Source: JADCGM01 sp943370355 (GTDB lineage: Bacteria; Pseudomonadota; Alphaproteobacteria; Sphingomonadales; Sphingomonadaceae). Taken from it: a DNA stretch of 64,000 nt. The notes under the pieces were generated by a model that was not told the origin of the DNA, did not search any database, and was given only the letters and a program-made list of their open reading frames with translations. The stretch's first letter is position 1. Every line of letters starts with the position of its first letter. A program made the translations under genes and the position numbers. Where the stretch lies: positions 7,317-71,316 of the forward strand of contig CALRQP020000018.1 of NCBI GenBank assembly GCA_943370355.1. Direction: 5' to 3'. This document shows positions 25,579 to 34,425 of the stretch, piece by piece.

Positions 25579-26331
25579 ATGCTTAGAGACATAGTCTTGC
25601 TTCACGGCGGCGGACAAGCTGGATGGGTTTGGGCCGAGACCATTATGGCGATCCGGCTTGAGGCCGGCGGCGCGGCGGGTCGCATATTGACGCTGGATGT
25701 GCCGGGCTGCGGCGCGAAGCGGGCGCACGACACGAGGGAAATGAGCCTTCCGGAAGTGATCGCAGAGCTTGCAGAGGAATTGGATGCGAAAGACGTTTGC
25801 AACGCGCTGCTGGTCGGCCACTCGCAGGCCGGCACCCTGCTTCCCGGTCTCATCTTGTCACGGTCCGATCGTATCGCGCGCGCCGTGTATTTTACTTGCG
25901 CGGCGCCCAGCCAAGGCCAAACACTCGCGCAGATGATGGGTCATGGCTTGCACGGGAGCGCCGAAAATGAGGTCGGTTGGCCGCTGGATCCAGCTGTCAC
26001 ATCGCCGACGGACCTGTTCCGCGCCGCATTCTGCAATGATATGGACGAGGACCTGTCGCGCAGCTTCTTAGCCAAGCTAGGAAGCGACAACTGGCCCGCA
26101 GCTTGTGGCAACGCGTGGACAAGCTGGCCTTATGATGCGGCGCGCCATGTGCCGGCGACCTATGTGATTGCGCTGGCCGATCAAATCCTGCCGGTGGCTT
26201 GGCAGGAACGCTTTGCCGCGCGATTGAACGCTGACCGGTTGGTGCGCATAGATTCAGGACATCAGGGGATGAACACGCGACCCTTCTCGCTCGCCGAAAT
26301 CCTGATTGCCGAGGCACGCTTGGATGGCTGA
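25579..26331 (+). CDS. alpha/beta hydrolase
   Basis: A 250-residue alpha/beta hydrolase: oxyanion-hole HGGGQAGWVW at residues 9-18, nucleophile elbow GHSQAG with Ser82, a probable Asp in VIALADQILPV and His in DSGHQGMNTRPF. The size and short cap match the salicylate/methyl-ester-hydrolase group. There is a 91-base gap before it with no recognisable operator, so its own promoter is likely. It could hydrolyse an ester or thioester in the pathway, but there is no direct link; it faces the long minus-strand operon across a 63-base convergent gap. Confidence 0.82.
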   Translation: MLRDIVLLHGGGQAGWVWAETIMAIRLEAGGAAGRILTLDVPGCGAKRAHDTREMSLPEVIAELAEELDAKDVCNALLVGHSQAGTLLPGLILSRSDRIARAVYFTCAAPSQGQTLAQMMGHGLHGSAENEVGWPLDPAVTSPTDLFRAAFCNDMDEDLSRSFLAKLGSDNWPAACGNAWTSWPYDAARHVPATYVIALADQILPVAWQERFAARLNADRLVRIDSGHQGMNTRPFSLAEILIAEARLDG

Positions 26332-26394
26332 CGGCTTGGACCAGGCAGCGATTTCATCTGTGCGATAGATCCGACAATTGATTGAGTTTGGACG

Positions 26395-27180
26395 CTAGTT
26401 TCGCATCACCCAGCCGCCGTCGATATTGAGCGCTTGGCCCGTCATCCAGCTGCCGGCCTCTGACACCAGCAGAAGCAGCGCACCGACCAGTTCTTCCGGG
26501 TCGGCGAAGCCGTGGATCGGTGTGCGGGCCTCGACATATTGCACCAGCGGGCTGTCGGGCGGTGTCAACGACAGGCCGGCAGCACTCGTAGTCATGCCCG
26601 GCGCAATGGCGTTGACGGTGATCTTGTCCTTGCCCAGCTCGGTCGCCAATGTCGTGGTCAGGCCGAGCAGCGCGATCTTTGTCACGCCGTACACGGTCTG
26701 GGCCGGGAAGGCCCCCGCCGACAGCTGGTTGACGATCCGCCCGCCGCCGCGCGCCGCCATGATCGGCACCACTGCCTGCGCGCAGTTGAGCGCGCCGAAC
26801 AGATTGACCTTAAGCGCCCTGTCGAGCGCCTCGGGCGTTGTCTTGATCGCCGGCGTGCCGACGATCTCGACCATCAGCGCTGCATTGTTGACGAGGATAT
26901 CAACACCGCCAAAGGCTGCGGTCGCGGATTTGACCATCGCTGCGACCGATGTGGGATCGGTGATATCGCACTGGACGCCGATCGCCTTCGCGCCGGTAGC
27001 CGTGATCTCGACAGCGACGCTGTCCGCGCCCTCGCCATTGATATCTGCGACGACGACCGCTGCGCCCGCATTGGCGAGGCCCATCGCATAGGCACGGCCG
27101 ATCGAATTGCCGCGTCCGCCCGCGCCGGTGACGATGGCGACCTTGCCGTCCAAGCGGAATTTGTCGTTGGTGAATGCCAT
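26395..27180 (-). CDS. SDR oxidoreductase, classical
   Basis: A 261-residue SDR: IVTGAGGRGNSIGRAYAM (glycine-rich loop with a two-residue insertion), VADINGEGADS with Asp for NAD preference, ILVNNAALMV, catalytic YGVTK and QALNIDGGWVMRN at the end. It is the last gene of the eight-gene minus-strand operon that starts at 34346, eleven bases after the aldehyde dehydrogenase, with an alcohol or 3-hydroxyacyl-CoA dehydrogenase role likely. Confidence 0.85.
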   Translation of the reverse strand: MAFTNDKFRLDGKVAIVTGAGGRGNSIGRAYAMGLANAGAAVVVADINGEGADSVAVEITATGAKAIGVQCDITDPTSVAAMVKSATAAFGGVDILVNNAALMVEIVGTPAIKTTPEALDRALKVNLFGALNCAQAVVPIMAARGGGRIVNQLSAGAFPAQTVYGVTKIALLGLTTTLATELGKDKITVNAIAPGMTTSAAGLSLTPPDSPLVQYVEARTPIHGFADPEELVGALLLLVSEAGSWMTGQALNIDGGWVMRN

Positions 27181-27191
27181 AATCTTGCCCC

Positions 27192-28643
27192 TCAGGCGAT
27201 TGCGACGGTCTTGTATCGGAGGAATTCGTCGATTCCGGCGCGGCCGCCTTCCTTACCGAAGCCGGAAATGCCGATACCGCCGAACGGCGTGTGCGGATTG
27301 ATCTGCATCGCGCCGTTGACATAGACGCCGCCGGCCTGGAGCCGTTCGGCGATCCGGTGCACGCGCTTCAGGTCATTCGACTGGATATAGGCGGCGAGGC
27401 CATATTCGCTGTTGTTGGCGATCGTGATCGCTTCGTCCTCATTATGGAACTTCAGCACGACGAGAGCCGGTCCGAAGATTTCGACCTGACAGATTTCGCT
27501 GTCGGGGTCGGCATCGACGATTAGCGTCGGTTCGATGAAATTGCCGCCCGCGAGCGCGCCGCCGCAACGGTTGCCGCCGACGGCGAAGCGGCCGCTGCCT
27601 TCGGCGCGCACCCGGTCGAACATGCCCATGACGCGGTCGCACGCGGCGGCGTTGATCAGCGGACCCACCTGCACACCGCCCTCGAAAGGATCGCCGACCT
27701 TGTAGGCCGATGCGATCGCGGTCAGCCTTGCGACTACCTCGTCATAAATGTCAGCATGGACGAGCAGCCGGGTCGGCAGCGCACAGCCCTGGCCTGACAA
27801 AATTCCGATCGACCAGAACACCGCCCGCTGGCAGGCCGCGTCGATATCGGCGTCGGGGAACATCAGGCTCGCCGACTTGCCGCCCAGTTCCATGACCGAC
27901 GGCTTGATGCGCTCGGCGCAGGCCGCCATGATTTTTCGCGCCGTGATCGGCCCGCCGGTGAAGCTGATCAGCTCAACATCTTTGTGGCGGACGAGCGCTT
28001 CGCCCGCAGCGCCGGTGCCCGGCATGATTGTCAGCACACCGTCGGGGACGCCCGCCTCCCTTGCCAGCCGCGCGAATAGTTCGGGGGCGAAGGGTGTAAT
28101 CTCGGCCGGCTTCACGATCACGCAATTACCGGCGGCGAGCGCGGGCCCGACCTTCATCCCGAGCGAGATCAGCGGCCCATTCCAGGTGATGATGATGCCG
28201 ACGATGCCGACGGGTTCGGGGACCGTGTAGGCGAATTCGCCGCGGGTATCGAAGGTCGAGATCAGCTCGCCCGACAGCTTGTCGCACCAGCCGGCATAAT
28301 AGCGTGTCCACGCGACCGCCGTGTCGACGCCGCGCTCGCCCGCGACCAGCGGCGTGCCGCCGTCGAGGGCTGCCGCCTCCGAAAGAGCGCCCTTATTGGC
28401 TTCCATCAGATTGGCGAGGCGGTTGAGGATATCGCGCCGCACTTCGGGACGGGTCTTGCGCCACTCTTCGCGCACCGCCTGCGCCACCACCACGGCGGCT
28501 TCGATTTCATCCGGCCCTGCGAGCGGGATGGTCGCCTGCACCTTCCCTGTTACGGGGCTGAGATGTGCATGCGTGCCGCCAGAGCCGCTGTCGTGCGGAA
28601 TGCCACCGATGTGGAGCGAAACCTTTGGTGGGACGATACTCAT
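27192..28643 (-). CDS. aldehyde dehydrogenase (1)
   Basis: A 483-residue NAD(P)-dependent aldehyde dehydrogenase. Catalytic Cys287 lies in SGQGCALPTR, the general-base Glu252 in MELGGKSA, the NAD loop in FTGGPITARKI and the C-terminal GGIGISGFGKEGG closes the fold. It probably oxidises an aldehyde made by the P450/SDR genes to a carboxylic acid for CoA activation. It overlaps the P450 by four bases (ATGA), a strong hint that the two act in sequence. Confidence 0.88.
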   Translation of the reverse strand: MSIVPPKVSLHIGGIPHDSGSGGTHAHLSPVTGKVQATIPLAGPDEIEAAVVVAQAVREEWRKTRPEVRRDILNRLANLMEANKGALSEAAALDGGTPLVAGERGVDTAVAWTRYYAGWCDKLSGELISTFDTRGEFAYTVPEPVGIVGIIITWNGPLISLGMKVGPALAAGNCVIVKPAEITPFAPELFARLAREAGVPDGVLTIMPGTGAAGEALVRHKDVELISFTGGPITARKIMAACAERIKPSVMELGGKSASLMFPDADIDAACQRAVFWSIGILSGQGCALPTRLLVHADIYDEVVARLTAIASAYKVGDPFEGGVQVGPLINAAACDRVMGMFDRVRAEGSGRFAVGGNRCGGALAGGNFIEPTLIVDADPDSEICQVEIFGPALVVLKFHNEDEAITIANNSEYGLAAYIQSNDLKRVHRIAERLQAGGVYVNGAMQINPHTPFGGIGISGFGKEGGRAGIDEFLRYKTVAIA

Positions 28644-29845
28644 GCGGCGGCTCCGGTTGTCAGGGGCGGTTTGGGGGTCCAGCCGAGCGGCAATGTCTCC
28701 ATCGCCATCACTGAACCAGCGCGCATGCGCGGTTTCTCAGCGGTCCCGATCTGGTGGAAATGGCCAATCTTTTCGAACCAGACGCGGTAGAAAATCGCGA
28801 GCTCCATGCGCGCCAGGTGCAACCCGAGGCAGGTGTGGACGCCCGACCCGAAGCCGGCATGTTTGCACGTTGGCCGGTCGATCGACACGGTTTCGGGGTC
28901 GCTGGTCAACTTCTCGTCCCAGCCGACCATCGCGAGCGGCACGAGGATCGACTCCCCGGCCCTGAGCTTGATGCCGTCCAGCTCGGTGTCCTGGACGATG
29001 AAGCGCGGGGGTGCGACGAATGTGTAGCGCCGCATCAGCTCCTCGACGACGGCGGGGATACAGGCGGGGTCGTCGATGATCCGCTGCCGCAGCGCGTCAT
29101 CATGCGCGAGATGGCGCATCCCGAAGGTCATCGCATTGGTCACGGTATCGAGTCCGGCGAGGAACATCAGGAAGCCGATCGACATCAGCTCGTGGAATTC
29201 GAGCTTGCGGCCTTCGAAATCGACCCCGATCAGCGTCGAGATCAGGTCCGATTTGGGCTCGGCCATGCGCGACTGGATGAGTTCGGCGATCGTTGCCTGA
29301 ATCTGGCCGGCGATGCCCATCTTGGCCTCGCCCGGCACCGCGGCATCGAAGTAGCTGACGACGAGTGAGCGGAAATAGTCGAACTGCTCGAGCGGAAAGC
29401 CGAACATTTCCATGAACACCGACACCGGCAGCCGCGAGGCCAGCGCCTCGACGAATTCGCATTCGCCCTCCGCCGCGACCGCGTCGATCATCGTCTCGGT
29501 CCATTCGACGATGCGGGGCTCGAGCGGTGCGATCGCCTTGCTCTCGAAATAGGGACGCAGCAGTTGGCGGTAAGCGCGGTGCTCGGGTGGGTCGAGCGAT
29601 TCCGGAATCATCTTCGGTTGCGCGGGGTTAGGCGGAATCGACAGATACTTGCTCGAGAATATCTCGGGGTGCCGCAGCACCTGCACCGCGTTGGCGGCCG
29701 TCGTTACGACCCAATGCCCGCCATGATGCGGGGTCCAGAACAGCGGCGGCGCAGTCTGCTTGAGGTACATGTACCCCGCATGCACGTCCTCGAGCAGTAG
29801 CGGGTCGAGCTGATAGTCGAAATCATAGACCGGGGCACGGCTCAT
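28640..29845 (-). CDS. cytochrome P450 (1)
   Basis: A 401-residue soluble class I P450. The heme-binding loop FGSGVHTCLG has Cys339, the I-helix shows AGLDT (230-234, Asp in place of the usual Glu), ExxR is E269-R272, and the N-terminal half has DPPEHRAYRQLLRPYF. Size and motifs fit the bacterial CYP family of monoterpene, fatty acid and steroid hydroxylases. No ferredoxin or reductase gene is next to it, so redox partners must be supplied from elsewhere. It is coupled to the ACAD short subunit upstream and aldehyde dehydrogenase downstream by ATGA overlaps. Confidence 0.9.
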   Translation of the reverse strand: MSRAPVYDFDYQLDPLLLEDVHAGYMYLKQTAPPLFWTPHHGGHWVVTTAANAVQVLRHPEIFSSKYLSIPPNPAQPKMIPESLDPPEHRAYRQLLRPYFESKAIAPLEPRIVEWTETMIDAVAAEGECEFVEALASRLPVSVFMEMFGFPLEQFDYFRSLVVSYFDAAVPGEAKMGIAGQIQATIAELIQSRMAEPKSDLISTLIGVDFEGRKLEFHELMSIGFLMFLAGLDTVTNAMTFGMRHLAHDDALRQRIIDDPACIPAVVEELMRRYTFVAPPRFIVQDTELDGIKLRAGESILVPLAMVGWDEKLTSDPETVSIDRPTCKHAGFGSGVHTCLGLHLARMELAIFYRVWFEKIGHFHQIGTAEKPRMRAGSVMAMETLPLGWTPKPPLTTGAAA

Positions 29846-30735
29846 GGGTTCGCTCCAAGCAGATGGGTGGCGGTGGCGGGCGCGATGAACTGCAGCAGGT
29901 GCGCGCGCTTCAGGAACAGGTGCGGATAGGCGTCGTCAGTCATGCCGATGCCGCCATGAATCTGGATGTTCATCCGGCTATTCTCGAGCGCCGCGCCATC
30001 GGCGAGCCGTTTGGCTGCCGCGACGTGAAAGCCGGCGTTGGCGGTATCGGCATCGAGCGCGCAGGCGGCATAGTAGAGTTGCGACCTTGCAACAGCGGCA
30101 CGGACGGCCATGTCGGCGCAGGGGTGTTTGACCCCCTGGAACCAGCCGATCGGGCGATCGAACTGTTCGCGGACGCGCGCATAGCCGGCTGCCATGTCGC
30201 GCGCTCCGTCGGCAGCCCCGAGCGCATAGGCTGCGGCGAGTAATTGCAGGTGCAGTGCGGCACGCGGGTAATTGATGAGATCGGCTTGCGGGGCAGGGGT
30301 GACGACGGCGACACTGGCCGTTGGATCGAGTCCCGCCTCTGCGCAAAGATCGGTGGGCAGTGGCGCAACCCCGGCCTCGCCGTCCCAAAGTCCTAGTGCG
30401 GCGGTGGCATCTCCGGAATCGAACACCCTGAGTCCGCCGTTCGCGGGCAGTGCGAGGGCGACCTTCCGGTCTGACCCCGTCCAGCGCGCAGCGACGGCCG
30501 TTGAGATGGCACCGACCGGTGCGAGGAAACGGCCCAGCTCGGCAAACACCAACGCTTCGGTGGCATGATCGAGGTCCATGCCGGGGGCCGTCATGCCGAG
30601 CCAGCCCATTTCGGCCATTTTCGGCCAGAGGGCCGGGTCGCGCTTGCGAGCGCCTTCCAGCGGCAGGTTTGCTTCCAGCCAGTCGGACGTTGCTGTCCGC
30701 ATCGCTGTCTGGTCGTCGTTCGGGGAGAGATCCAT
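29842..30735 (-). CDS. acyl-CoA dehydrogenase, short subunit of third split pair
   Basis: A 297-residue ACAD-fold chain, shorter than its counterparts elsewhere in the window (349 and 364). It has REQFDRPIGWFQGVKHPCAD and the C-terminal IHGGIGMTDDAYPHLFLKR; the usual GIGYTxE is GIGMTDD, so the acidic residue at that position is Asp rather than Glu. The middle domain is strongly reduced. It follows its long partner after twelve bases. The pair should make one heteromeric dehydrogenase, though the changed motif means its catalytic base cannot be assumed. Confidence 0.82.
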   Translation of the reverse strand: MDLSPNDDQTAMRTATSDWLEANLPLEGARKRDPALWPKMAEMGWLGMTAPGMDLDHATEALVFAELGRFLAPVGAISTAVAARWTGSDRKVALALPANGGLRVFDSGDATAALGLWDGEAGVAPLPTDLCAEAGLDPTASVAVVTPAPQADLINYPRAALHLQLLAAAYALGAADGARDMAAGYARVREQFDRPIGWFQGVKHPCADMAVRAAVARSQLYYAACALDADTANAGFHVAAAKRLADGAALENSRMNIQIHGGIGMTDDAYPHLFLKRAHLLQFIAPATATHLLGANP

Positions 30736-30747
30736 GGCGACGGCTCC

Positions 30748-31899
30748 TCAGCGCGATTTCGGCAGGCCGAGCAGCCGCTCGCCGATGATGTCGCGCTGGA
30801 TCTGGCTTGCCCCGCCAGCGATCGTGGCGGCAAAGCCGCGCAGATAGTCCGCAACCGAATTGTTGTCGCCGTAGCGGAAATCGAGCACAGAAACGCCCAT
30901 CAGCTGCACCGCCATGCGCTCGATGCGCTGGCCGAGTTCGGACGTGAACAGACGGATCACCGACGACTCCGGCCCGGGCTGGCCGTTGCGGATCACCTCG
31001 GAGATATTGCGATAGGTCATCGCGCGGAGCGCTGCGACCTCGGCGCGCATCTGGGCCAGATCTTCGGCGATCAGGTCGTCCTTGATCTGGCCGCCGGCGC
31101 GGGCTGCGTTGATCAATTCCTCGACCTCCTGCGCCTGCTTGACCTGGTCGGCGATAAAGCCGGTGCCGCGTTCGAACCCGAGCGTCGACATCGCGACCTT
31201 CCAGCCGTTGCCGAGCCCGCCGACGACATTGGCCAGCGGGATGCGGACATCGTCGTAGAAAACCTGCGCAAATTCGGTCTGGCCGCTCATCTTGCGGATC
31301 GGGCGAACGGTGATCCCGGGCGCGTGCATGTCGCAGATCACCCAGCTCAGCCCGGCGTGACGCTTCGAGCCCTCCTCGGTGCGGAGCACAAGCTCCTGCC
31401 AGTCGGCGACCATCGCGAAACTCGTCCAGATTTTGGTGCCGTTGACGACGAGTTCGTCGCCTTCAATGCGCCCGCGCATCTTGATGCCGGCCAGATCCGA
31501 CCCCGCACCGGGCTCCGAAAATCCCTGACACCAGATCGCCTCGCCTTTGAGGATGCGCGGCAGATGATAGGCCTTCTGCGCCTCGCTGGCATTGGCGATC
31601 AGCGTCGGCCCGCCATGGTTCACACCAACGAAGTTCGCACCGATCCACGGCGCGTGCGCCTTGGCATATTCCTCGAGCCAGATGACCTGCTGCACGATCG
31701 ACAGGCCGCGCCCGCCATAGTCGACCGGCCAGTTGATGCCGGCCCAACCGCCGTCGAACAGCCGGCTTTGCCAGGCCTTGTCGAATGCGATGGCATCGAC
31801 GGCATCCATCAGCCGCCTTTCGGCGGGTACATTGGCGTGCAGCCAGTCGCGGCATTCGGCACGGAATTGCTGTTCCTCCGGGGAAAAGCCGATGTCCAT
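30748..31899 (-). CDS. acyl-CoA dehydrogenase, long subunit of third split pair
   Basis: A 383-residue ACAD: FSEPGAGSDLAGIKMRGR in the middle domain, NGTKIWTSFAMVADWQELVL, and C-terminal TIAGGASQIQRDIIGERLLG. This is the large chain of a two-gene dehydrogenase, with the short chain directly downstream. The ATG shares one base with the crotonase stop (TGATG). Gene order long-short is the same as at 9543-11794. Confidence 0.86.
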   Translation of the reverse strand: MDIGFSPEEQQFRAECRDWLHANVPAERRLMDAVDAIAFDKAWQSRLFDGGWAGINWPVDYGGRGLSIVQQVIWLEEYAKAHAPWIGANFVGVNHGGPTLIANASEAQKAYHLPRILKGEAIWCQGFSEPGAGSDLAGIKMRGRIEGDELVVNGTKIWTSFAMVADWQELVLRTEEGSKRHAGLSWVICDMHAPGITVRPIRKMSGQTEFAQVFYDDVRIPLANVVGGLGNGWKVAMSTLGFERGTGFIADQVKQAQEVEELINAARAGGQIKDDLIAEDLAQMRAEVAALRAMTYRNISEVIRNGQPGPESSVIRLFTSELGQRIERMAVQLMGVSVLDFRYGDNNSVADYLRGFAATIAGGASQIQRDIIGERLLGLPKSR

Positions 31900-32654
31900 C
31901 AGCTGTTCTTCCGCGCCGCGAACTTCGCACCGCGCGAAACCGCGCTCTTGTCGAACCCGGCGTTGCGCATGAGCTCATGGTTGAGGCCCTGCGCCAGCGG
32001 CAACCCATCGGTATCGTAGATCAGCCGCTTGTTCTCGGCATTGCTGTGCCAGCTATTGGCGAGGATCGTCGCGGCAAGCGCTGTCACATGCGCATCGAGC
32101 TCGGTATTGGGCACGCAGGCGTTGGCCAGCCCCATCGCAGCAGCTTCCGCACCGCTATAGGGACGGCAGGTCAGCATCATCTCGAGCGCCTTGGCCTGGC
32201 CGACCCGGCGCGGCAAACGTTGCGACAGGCCCCAGCCGGGAACGAGCCCCCATTTGCCATGCGTGTCGGCAAAGCGCGCGGACTCGGCGGCAATGATGAA
32301 ATCGGCCGACAGCGCGAATTCGAGCCCGCCGGTGTAACAGGTGCCCTGCACCGCCGCGATCACCGGTTGCCGCAGCTTTGTCAGCCGCTCGAGGGTCAGC
32401 AACTCCTGTCGCAACCAGCCGAGGGCGTCGGCATGCGGCGGCGAAGTCAGGTCATGCCCGGCACAGAAATGCTCGCCAGCGCCCTTCAGGACGACCACTC
32501 CGACTTCGGTACCGTTCGTTTCAAGGTCGCGGACATGGGCGCGGAAGGCGCGGAACAGCTCGCGGATGACGGCATTGCGCTTCTCAGGCCGGTTCAGCGT
32601 CAGCGTACAGACGCCGCCGGCATCCTCGCGCAGCACGAGAGGTCTGTCGGTCAT
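31899..32654 (-). CDS. enoyl-CoA hydratase/isomerase (crotonase fold)
   Basis: A 251-residue crotonase with GEHFCAGHDLT, the first catalytic Glu in YTGGLEFALSADF, and FADTHGKWGLVPGWGLSQRL, where the second Glu of classical hydratases is replaced, a common variant in EchA-type proteins. It is coupled on both sides (ATGA with the SDR upstream, TGATG with the ACAD downstream). A hydratase, isomerase or ring-opening hydrolase role is possible. Confidence 0.84.
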   Translation of the reverse strand: MTDRPLVLREDAGGVCTLTLNRPEKRNAVIRELFRAFRAHVRDLETNGTEVGVVVLKGAGEHFCAGHDLTSPPHADALGWLRQELLTLERLTKLRQPVIAAVQGTCYTGGLEFALSADFIIAAESARFADTHGKWGLVPGWGLSQRLPRRVGQAKALEMMLTCRPYSGAEAAAMGLANACVPNTELDAHVTALAATILANSWHSNAENKRLIYDTDGLPLAQGLNHELMRNAGFDKSAVSRGAKFAARKNS

Positions 32655-33565
32655 GCGTCGCTATCCCCGCGGCTTTTCGAAACGGCAGCGGCGGCCGTGC
32701 CGCGCGCTCGTGCCAATTTGCCGAACTGCTCACGGATCGGCACGAACTCCGGCATAACCAGCGACCGCCGCAGCCAGTTGGCTCCGTCGACGACGAGCGT
32801 ATGTCCGGTGATGTAGGCTGCGAAAGGCGAGCAGAGGAAGGTCGCGGCCCAGGCGAGTTCGCGCACTTCGCCAACGCGCTGCGCGGGAATGGTACTGTCC
32901 GCCGACTCGCCGACGCGGTGCCGCGTCATATGGTCGGGCAGGTCCTTGTGCGGGAAGCGCCCAGGCGCGAGGCAATTGACGCGGATGTCGTCGGGCGCCC
33001 ATTCGACCGCGAGCGACTGGGTAAGGTTCGTGACGCCCGCTTTCGCAGCCGCTGAATGCGCAGTGCCCGGACCGCCGGTCCAGCTATAGGTCGCGCCAAT
33101 GTTCAGGATTGCGCCGCCCTTACCGAGTGCGAGACGGCGGACCGCAAATTCACGGCTGCAATTATAGGTGCCGTTGAGCACGATATCGACGACGGTCCGG
33201 AAGCCATTCGGCGTCATTTCCTCGGCAGGCGCAGGGAAGTTGCCGGCCGCATTGTTGATCAGCACATCGATCGAGCCAAGTTTCGCTTCGATTTCGTCGA
33301 ACGCACGGGCGATTGCCTCGGGATCGCGCACATCGCAGGCCACGGCGATTGCTTTTGCGCCGACGGCTTCGATCGCCGCGATCCCTGCCGCCAGATGATC
33401 CGGCTTGCGCGACAGGATCGCGATGTTCGCGCCCAGCCGCGCGAACTCGACGGCGATACCTTTGCCGAGCCCAGTGCCGCCGCCGGTGACAGCGACGGTC
33501 ATTCCGGAATAAGTCCCCGAAGGCAGCGCCGAGGTGCCGGGCGGCGGCGGAGCGGCAAGTGCCAT
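32651..33565 (-). CDS. SDR oxidoreductase, 2,4-dienoyl-CoA reductase (DECR) type
   Basis: A 304-residue SDR with VAVTGGGTGLGKGIAVEF, LINNAAGNFPAPAEEM and the DECR-type catalytic set Tyr160, Ser171 and Lys175 (ATYSWTGG and HSAAAK) in place of YxxxK. The NNAAGNF segment is typical of peroxisomal and bacterial dienoyl-CoA reductases. The start at 33565 is one base from the stop of the upstream crotonase. Its C-terminal tail matches that of the SDR at 1289-2170. It probably removes a conjugated double bond from an unsaturated acyl-CoA intermediate. Confidence 0.84.
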   Translation of the reverse strand: MALAAPPPPGTSALPSGTYSGMTVAVTGGGTGLGKGIAVEFARLGANIAILSRKPDHLAAGIAAIEAVGAKAIAVACDVRDPEAIARAFDEIEAKLGSIDVLINNAAGNFPAPAEEMTPNGFRTVVDIVLNGTYNCSREFAVRRLALGKGGAILNIGATYSWTGGPGTAHSAAAKAGVTNLTQSLAVEWAPDDIRVNCLAPGRFPHKDLPDHMTRHRVGESADSTIPAQRVGEVRELAWAATFLCSPFAAYITGHTLVVDGANWLRRSLVMPEFVPIREQFGKLARARGTAAAAVSKSRGDSDA

Positions 33566-33566
33566 G

Positions 33567-34346
33567 CTATCGGCCCCTGTACACAGGCGTCCGCTGCTCG
33601 CGGTGCGCGGCACGGGCCTCGGCATAATCCTCGGTCTTGAACAGCGCGGTCTGTGCCAGCAGCTCGGCACGCGTGCCGCTGCGGATCGCCGGGCCGTGCA
33701 TGAGGTCGATCATCTGCTTGGCCATGGCGAGGTTGATCGGCGGCTTGGCGGCAAGCGAGCGGGAGATCGCCATCGCCCGCGACTCCAGTTCGTCCGGCTC
33801 GAAGAGGAAGTCGATCGCGCCCCAGGCGAGCGCAGTCGCGGCGTCGATCCGGTCGCCGCTCATCACCAGATATTTGGTCCGGGATGGGCCGATCAGCGCG
33901 GTCAGCATCTGCGTGCCGCCGGTGTCCGGTAGCAGGCCGTAGTTGATTTCAGGCAGGGACAGTTTGAGCGTAGTGTCGGCGACCCGGATATCTGCGGCTA
34001 GCGCCATCTCGCACCCTCCGCCGATTGCGCCACCCTTGAGTTCGGCGATGATCGGCTTCGTGGAATCCATCATCCGCAGCCGCGATTCCTGATGGCGGCG
34101 CACGAAATGATAGTCGCTCTCGTCGCGGACGCGGTGGCCGAGCACAGCGGTGTCGCGACCCGAACAGAAGGATTTGCCATTGGCCCTGAGCAGGATTGCG
34201 CGGCTGTCGCTGTCGTCGAGCGCATCGAACAGGATCGGCTGAAAAGCCTCCGACATCGCGTCGTTGAAGGCGTTGTGCCGCTCGGGCCGGTTGAACGTGA
34301 TGATGCGCACGCCATCCACCAGCTCAGATAAGATTTCGTTCGCCAT
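33567..34346 (-). CDS. enoyl-CoA hydratase (crotonase fold), both Glu present
   Basis: A 259-residue crotonase: GKSFCSGRDTA, first Glu in IGGGCEMALAADI and second in LPEINYGLLPDTGG, the arrangement of active hydratases. ATG at 34346 follows GGGGAGAT, a good ribosome site, and gives the standard N-terminus (MANEILSELVDGVRII). It is the first gene of the eight-gene minus-strand operon (hydratase, SDR, crotonase, split ACAD, P450, aldehyde dehydrogenase, SDR), expressed from the promoter with motif A site A5. Confidence 0.86.
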   Translation of the reverse strand: MANEILSELVDGVRIITFNRPERHNAFNDAMSEAFQPILFDALDDSDSRAILLRANGKSFCSGRDTAVLGHRVRDESDYHFVRRHQESRLRMMDSTKPIIAELKGGAIGGGCEMALAADIRVADTTLKLSLPEINYGLLPDTGGTQMLTALIGPSRTKYLVMSGDRIDAATALAWGAIDFLFEPDELESRAMAISRSLAAKPPINLAMAKQMIDLMHGPAIRSGTRAELLAQTALFKTEDYAEARAAHREQRTPVYRGR

Positions 34347-34381
34347 TTTCAGCGATCTCCCCAATGGCAGGGTTGCACTAG

Positions 34382-34397
34382 TTATCACACTAGGTCA
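34382..34397. promoter_or_regulatory. motif A operator, site A5
   Basis: TTATCACACTAGGTCA matches the reference at 13 of 16 positions. It sits midway between the divergent starts 34346 (minus) and 34426 (plus), so it could control fourteen genes in two operons. An extra ACTAGTTATC directly to its left and ATTAGGT to its right may be further half-sites. Confidence 0.7.
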
Positions 34398-34425
34398 ATT
34401 AGGTGGACAAGCGCTTGGGGAGAAA

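Noticed and set aside
26376..26395. GACAATTGATTGAG near the convergent end of the hydrolase and SDR, similar to half of motif B
   Set aside because: It has only one arm, lies between two gene ends rather than in a promoter, and has no second arm at the right spacing.
30565..32019. 484-codon plus-strand frame opposite the third ACAD pair
   Set aside because: The composition is that of an antisense frame and the minus-strand ACAD motifs are clear.
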